The notes under the pieces were generated by a model. The model was not told the DNA's origin and did not search any database. It was given only the letters and a program-made list of their open reading frames with translations. A program made the position numbers and the translations under genes. This document shows, piece after piece, positions 61,487 through 64,000 of a stretch of DNA of 64,000 nt. The DNA is from Flavobacterium hydatis (GTDB taxonomy: Bacteria; Bacteroidota; Bacteroidia; Flavobacteriales; Flavobacteriaceae), in the NCBI RefSeq assembly GCF_000737695.1, contig NZ_JPRM01000035.1:1-64000 (forward strand). The letters are read 5' to 3'. Every line of letters begins with the position of its first letter. Positions within the stretch are counted from its first letter, which is position 1.

Positions 61487-62335
61487 TCATTTAGAATTTT
61501 TAAATTTCTTAAAATAACTTAAAATCTTTTTATTCTGATAAAGATCTTTATTTCTCTCCCAATACGCATATGCTTCCTGAACTGAACGTGTGGTGATACC
61601 GGTATCAAAGTTTGGTTCGCCCGGAATCCTGTAAGGAAGCGGCTTTACATGCTTGGTTTTGATTACTTCATCGATAAAGAAAGTATTGGTCCGGACAGCT
61701 TCCTCCAAATGCTGATCTGCAAGCTTCAAATTATCATTCAGAATATGTACTGCAACTGTTCCAAATTTAAATTCAATTGTAAAATCATCTGGATATTGCT
61801 TTAATAGCTCAGCTGCTTGTTTGTAATCATTTAAAGCAAAGAAGGTCTCCAACAGGAGATATCGGATACCCTGATGATCTTCCTGGTTTAAAGCTAGGTT
61901 TAACCTGTAGATTTCAACCGCTTCGGAATATTTTTTATGGTACTGCAGCTCAAGTCCCCAATTTTGGCACGCCCTTAAAAAAGGTCTGTTATCAGACATA
62001 GGCCATATCAGTTTGTCTTTTTTTAGGTTAAATGCTTTGGGAATACATCCCATCCCCAGATTAAATGCTTTCTCAGCAGTCAACAGACTTTCAAATGTTT
62101 TTTTCTGATTGCGATATGCAATGCTGAGATGAACATAAGCATCGATATAATAAGGATGTTCTAAAATCAGTTTTTTTAGATTTTTTTCGGCAATAAGGTC
62201 AATATCATCCAGATATTCAATAGCTTCCCAAAATTCATCACTGACTATTTCATTAGTAATGGATGGGGGATATACAAATTCCCAGGTATTGCCATACTGT
62301 TTCTGAACTATTGGTTTTTCGAATGTTTTGATCAT
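61487..62335 (-). CDS. TPR-containing protein
   Basis: 282 residues, soluble. Helical repeats with TPR spacing run from ~60 to 220 (YYIDAYVHLSIAYRNQKKTF, QYHKKYSEAVEIYRLNLAL, FFALNDYKQAAELLKQYPDD). The C-terminus (KHVKPLPYRIPGEPNFDTG, EAYAYWERNKDLYQ) is conserved-looking but unnamed. It lies 87 bp after the gene at 62423 on the same strand and probably belongs to one unit. TPR proteins are often scaffolds or regulators; its role is unknown. Confidence 0.75.
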   Translation of the reverse strand: MIKTFEKPIVQKQYGNTWEFVYPPSITNEIVSDEFWEAIEYLDDIDLIAEKNLKKLILEHPYYIDAYVHLSIAYRNQKKTFESLLTAEKAFNLGMGCIPKAFNLKKDKLIWPMSDNRPFLRACQNWGLELQYHKKYSEAVEIYRLNLALNQEDHQGIRYLLLETFFALNDYKQAAELLKQYPDDFTIEFKFGTVAVHILNDNLKLADQHLEEAVRTNTFFIDEVIKTKHVKPLPYRIPGEPNFDTGITTRSVQEAYAYWERNKDLYQNKKILSYFKKFKNSK

Positions 62336-62422
62336 AGTTATGTATTTTGTTCTCTTGAGTTTGGTTTTAAAATACCCAAGAACTGATATCTTTAAGCCGT
62401 TACACTTTAAATAATGTAAGCT

Positions 62423-64000
62423 CTAAGTTAAGAATTCCCTCCAATAAACCGGTAGTGGATTAGCGCGGAAATGTCTTGAGGATAAATAACCTAAATAATA
62501 GAAATAGCTCGAAAAGATAGAGAATTTTTTTTCTTCACAAAATAATGTTTTTTCTTCAAGCATTTCTTCTCTGTATTTTTCAAAAGCATTATACAGAGTT
62601 ATAGAACATTTTGTATGTCCGCTTTTTCTGCTCATATTTTCAGTAAATAAAAAGTCTTCCGATGTCGATTCTGGAAACCAGATCTGGAGATCTATTTCAG
62701 GATAATTTTCAGAGACTAATTTCCTAACCAAATCATATAGTTCAGGTTCATTTAAAATTACACACCATTCGGCCAGCAGAGGGATAAGCATTGATGAATG
62801 AGTTTCTGAAATTTGATTTCCCAAGTGTATCTCTGCAAGTTCCTCGTAATCGGTTCTAAATAAAGGAATGAAACCTCTTAGTCTAAAGCAGTCATTGAAT
62901 CCGATTATTAAAGTGGCGATCCAATTTTTTGCAAACTCCAATTCATTTGCCTTGCGTAGAAGAATCAGCGCTAATGATATTTCTATCAAATGTTCATCAT
63001 ACTCAGGATATTTTGAAGGCGGATTGTTTATAATTAAATGTTTTAATCCCACTACATATTCGTTTACATTTGATACACAAATATCCGCATAGTCGTTATT
63101 ATTTATTCCATGCATGCGAGCCTCTGTTATTTCCGTTAAAGCTATAGAACTAAGAATGCCAATTTGTTCCCAGACGGTTAAGGAATATTCCAACTGGTTT
63201 CGGGAGTATACAAACAAAGAATGTTTAACATACAAATGTTCTCTGGTTTTTAGGAAATAATCACGTCCAATATTGATTTTAATGGAATGAATATCATAAA
63301 ATTCATCTAAAGCATAATCATTTTTCAATAAATCATTTTCCCGCATCCAGTTCCATGTTAATAAAACAGTACGTTCGGAAGCTATTATGGCTTGCTTTAG
63401 ATTTTTGGCATCTTTTGACCACTTGAAGATTACGCTGAAGCATACACGAACTATTCGAAGTGTTTTTAGGACAGTTTTTTTCCTGTCGGCTTTGCTTTCA
63501 AATAGCTTTTCTAGTAAAGAGTAATAATGACTGCAGTCATAATCTGCCAGATCAATAAAGGCAAGAGTTTTACGTAATAAGATTTTGAATTCATCGGGAA
63601 ACAGTTGTTCTGCAAGCAGATGTTCGTCGATATGTGAGGCTATTTTATCTATGCTCCAAAAATCAAATTCGATTCTATCAGGCTTCGAATTTTCATCAAC
63701 AAAGCCATTCCAATTGAATTGAACTGTCTGTTCCAGAACTCCATTTGTAGCTACAATGATTTTTTGAGGGAGTGCCTTTTGAGCTTTTGTAAGTATTCTA
63801 GGAATGTAAACATCTATGATCTCATTTAAGGTCTGTCTTATGGAGTTTGGATTGCTGTCCCACACGTTTCGAGTGAGATTTCCTTGTTTGACTGCAAACA
63901 AAAACACCTTTTTTATTCCGTCACTATCTATGCCGACTGCAGAAATATCAACTCCAAACTGCCTTCCTCTCTGAGGTTTGGAAATAGGAAGTATGTTCAT
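62423..64000 (-). CDS. Large protein with restriction-endonuclease-like N-terminus (5' end probably outside)
   Basis: 525 residues are visible. An ATG sits exactly at the window edge, but the sequence there (PQRGRQFGVDISAVG) looks internal, so the gene probably starts beyond the window. 'FGVDISAVGIDSDG' followed by 'KVFLFAVKQGNL' matches the Asp ... x-x-K strands of PD-(D/E)XK nucleases such as Mrr-like enzymes. A helix-rich region follows (~150-525) with no motif I recognise. It may be a defence nuclease encoded with the TPR protein downstream. Confidence 0.6.
   Translation of the reverse strand: MNILPISKPQRGRQFGVDISAVGIDSDGIKKVFLFAVKQGNLTRNVWDSNPNSIRQTLNEIIDVYIPRILTKAQKALPQKIIVATNGVLEQTVQFNWNGFVDENSKPDRIEFDFWSIDKIASHIDEHLLAEQLFPDEFKILLRKTLAFIDLADYDCSHYYSLLEKLFESKADRKKTVLKTLRIVRVCFSVIFKWSKDAKNLKQAIIASERTVLLTWNWMRENDLLKNDYALDEFYDIHSIKINIGRDYFLKTREHLYVKHSLFVYSRNQLEYSLTVWEQIGILSSIALTEITEARMHGINNNDYADICVSNVNEYVVGLKHLIINNPPSKYPEYDEHLIEISLALILLRKANELEFAKNWIATLIIGFNDCFRLRGFIPLFRTDYEELAEIHLGNQISETHSSMLIPLLAEWCVILNEPELYDLVRKLVSENYPEIDLQIWFPESTSEDFLFTENMSRKSGHTKCSITLYNAFEKYREEMLEEKTLFCEEKKFSIFSSYFYYLGYLSSRHFRANPLPVYWREFLT

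Overview
The window looks like a chromosome segment of a Flavobacterium-type member of the Bacteroidota. The evidence is low GC, a type IX secretion (T9SS) adhesin cluster with a gliding-motility-type C-terminal domain and PorP/SprF partner, BshC (bacillithiol synthesis), TAnnTTTG-type -7 promoter elements and typical Bacteroidota families (HYC_CC_PP, DUF4386/DUF6326, DUF4272, DUF5009). No rRNA, complete tRNA or CRISPR array was seen.

Region 1 (1-10513) is a surface and secretion locus: the 3' part of a collagen-like/S74-chaperone protein, a T9SS type B substrate, its PorP/SprF-like partner, an OmpA/TPR/PD40 protein, a small orphan protein and a giant Ig-repeat adhesin that ends abruptly without a sorting domain. 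Region 2 (10816-29909) is mostly core: bshC, a heparan-glucosaminide-acetyltransferase-like membrane protein, ndk, small secreted or membrane proteins, a DciA-like protein, a block with ftsY and a new 56-codon membrane ORF, the ribosomal set rpmB-rpmG-DUF4295 (the last only 50 aa), cinA, an Hpt protein, a FAH hydrolase, a DEDDh exonuclease, an E2 acyltransferase, a glycosyltransferase, an Omp85-like protein and several small secreted proteins. Region 3 (30123-35560) holds four tandem paralogous surface proteins with a shared C-terminal coiled-coil module and different N-terminal parts, followed by a secreted beta-propeller-like protein.

Region 4 (35913-42563) is a probable metal-efflux operon: HYC_CC_PP protein, TolC-type channel, RND pump, adaptor lipoprotein and Cys-rich TRASH-like lipoprotein, closed by a strong terminator. 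Region 5 (42803-49075) has two small membrane proteins, a GNAT enzyme, a MocR-type regulator, an NmrA-like reductase, an unknown gene and a Dyp-type peroxidase.

Region 6 (49659 to the window end) is an accessory island opened by a tyrosine recombinase. Its cargo looks like anti-phage defence: a soluble LRR-TIR protein (Toll-like domain order without a membrane segment), a GNAT-like protein, and a compact three-gene operon encoding an HD plus Hsp90-like (GHKL) ATPase protein, a PtuA-like ABC ATPase with an AbiJ-like N-terminal region, and a PtuB-like HNH nuclease. I infer that this is a Septu-like effector pair joined to an HD/GHKL sensor or regulator. Decayed gene fragments and a partial gene with a possible PD-(D/E)XK-like N-terminus plus a TPR protein follow. 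A 23-bp near-identical repeat flanks the LRR-TIR/GNAT module and may mark recombination sites. The island is the most likely place for a poorly described system.
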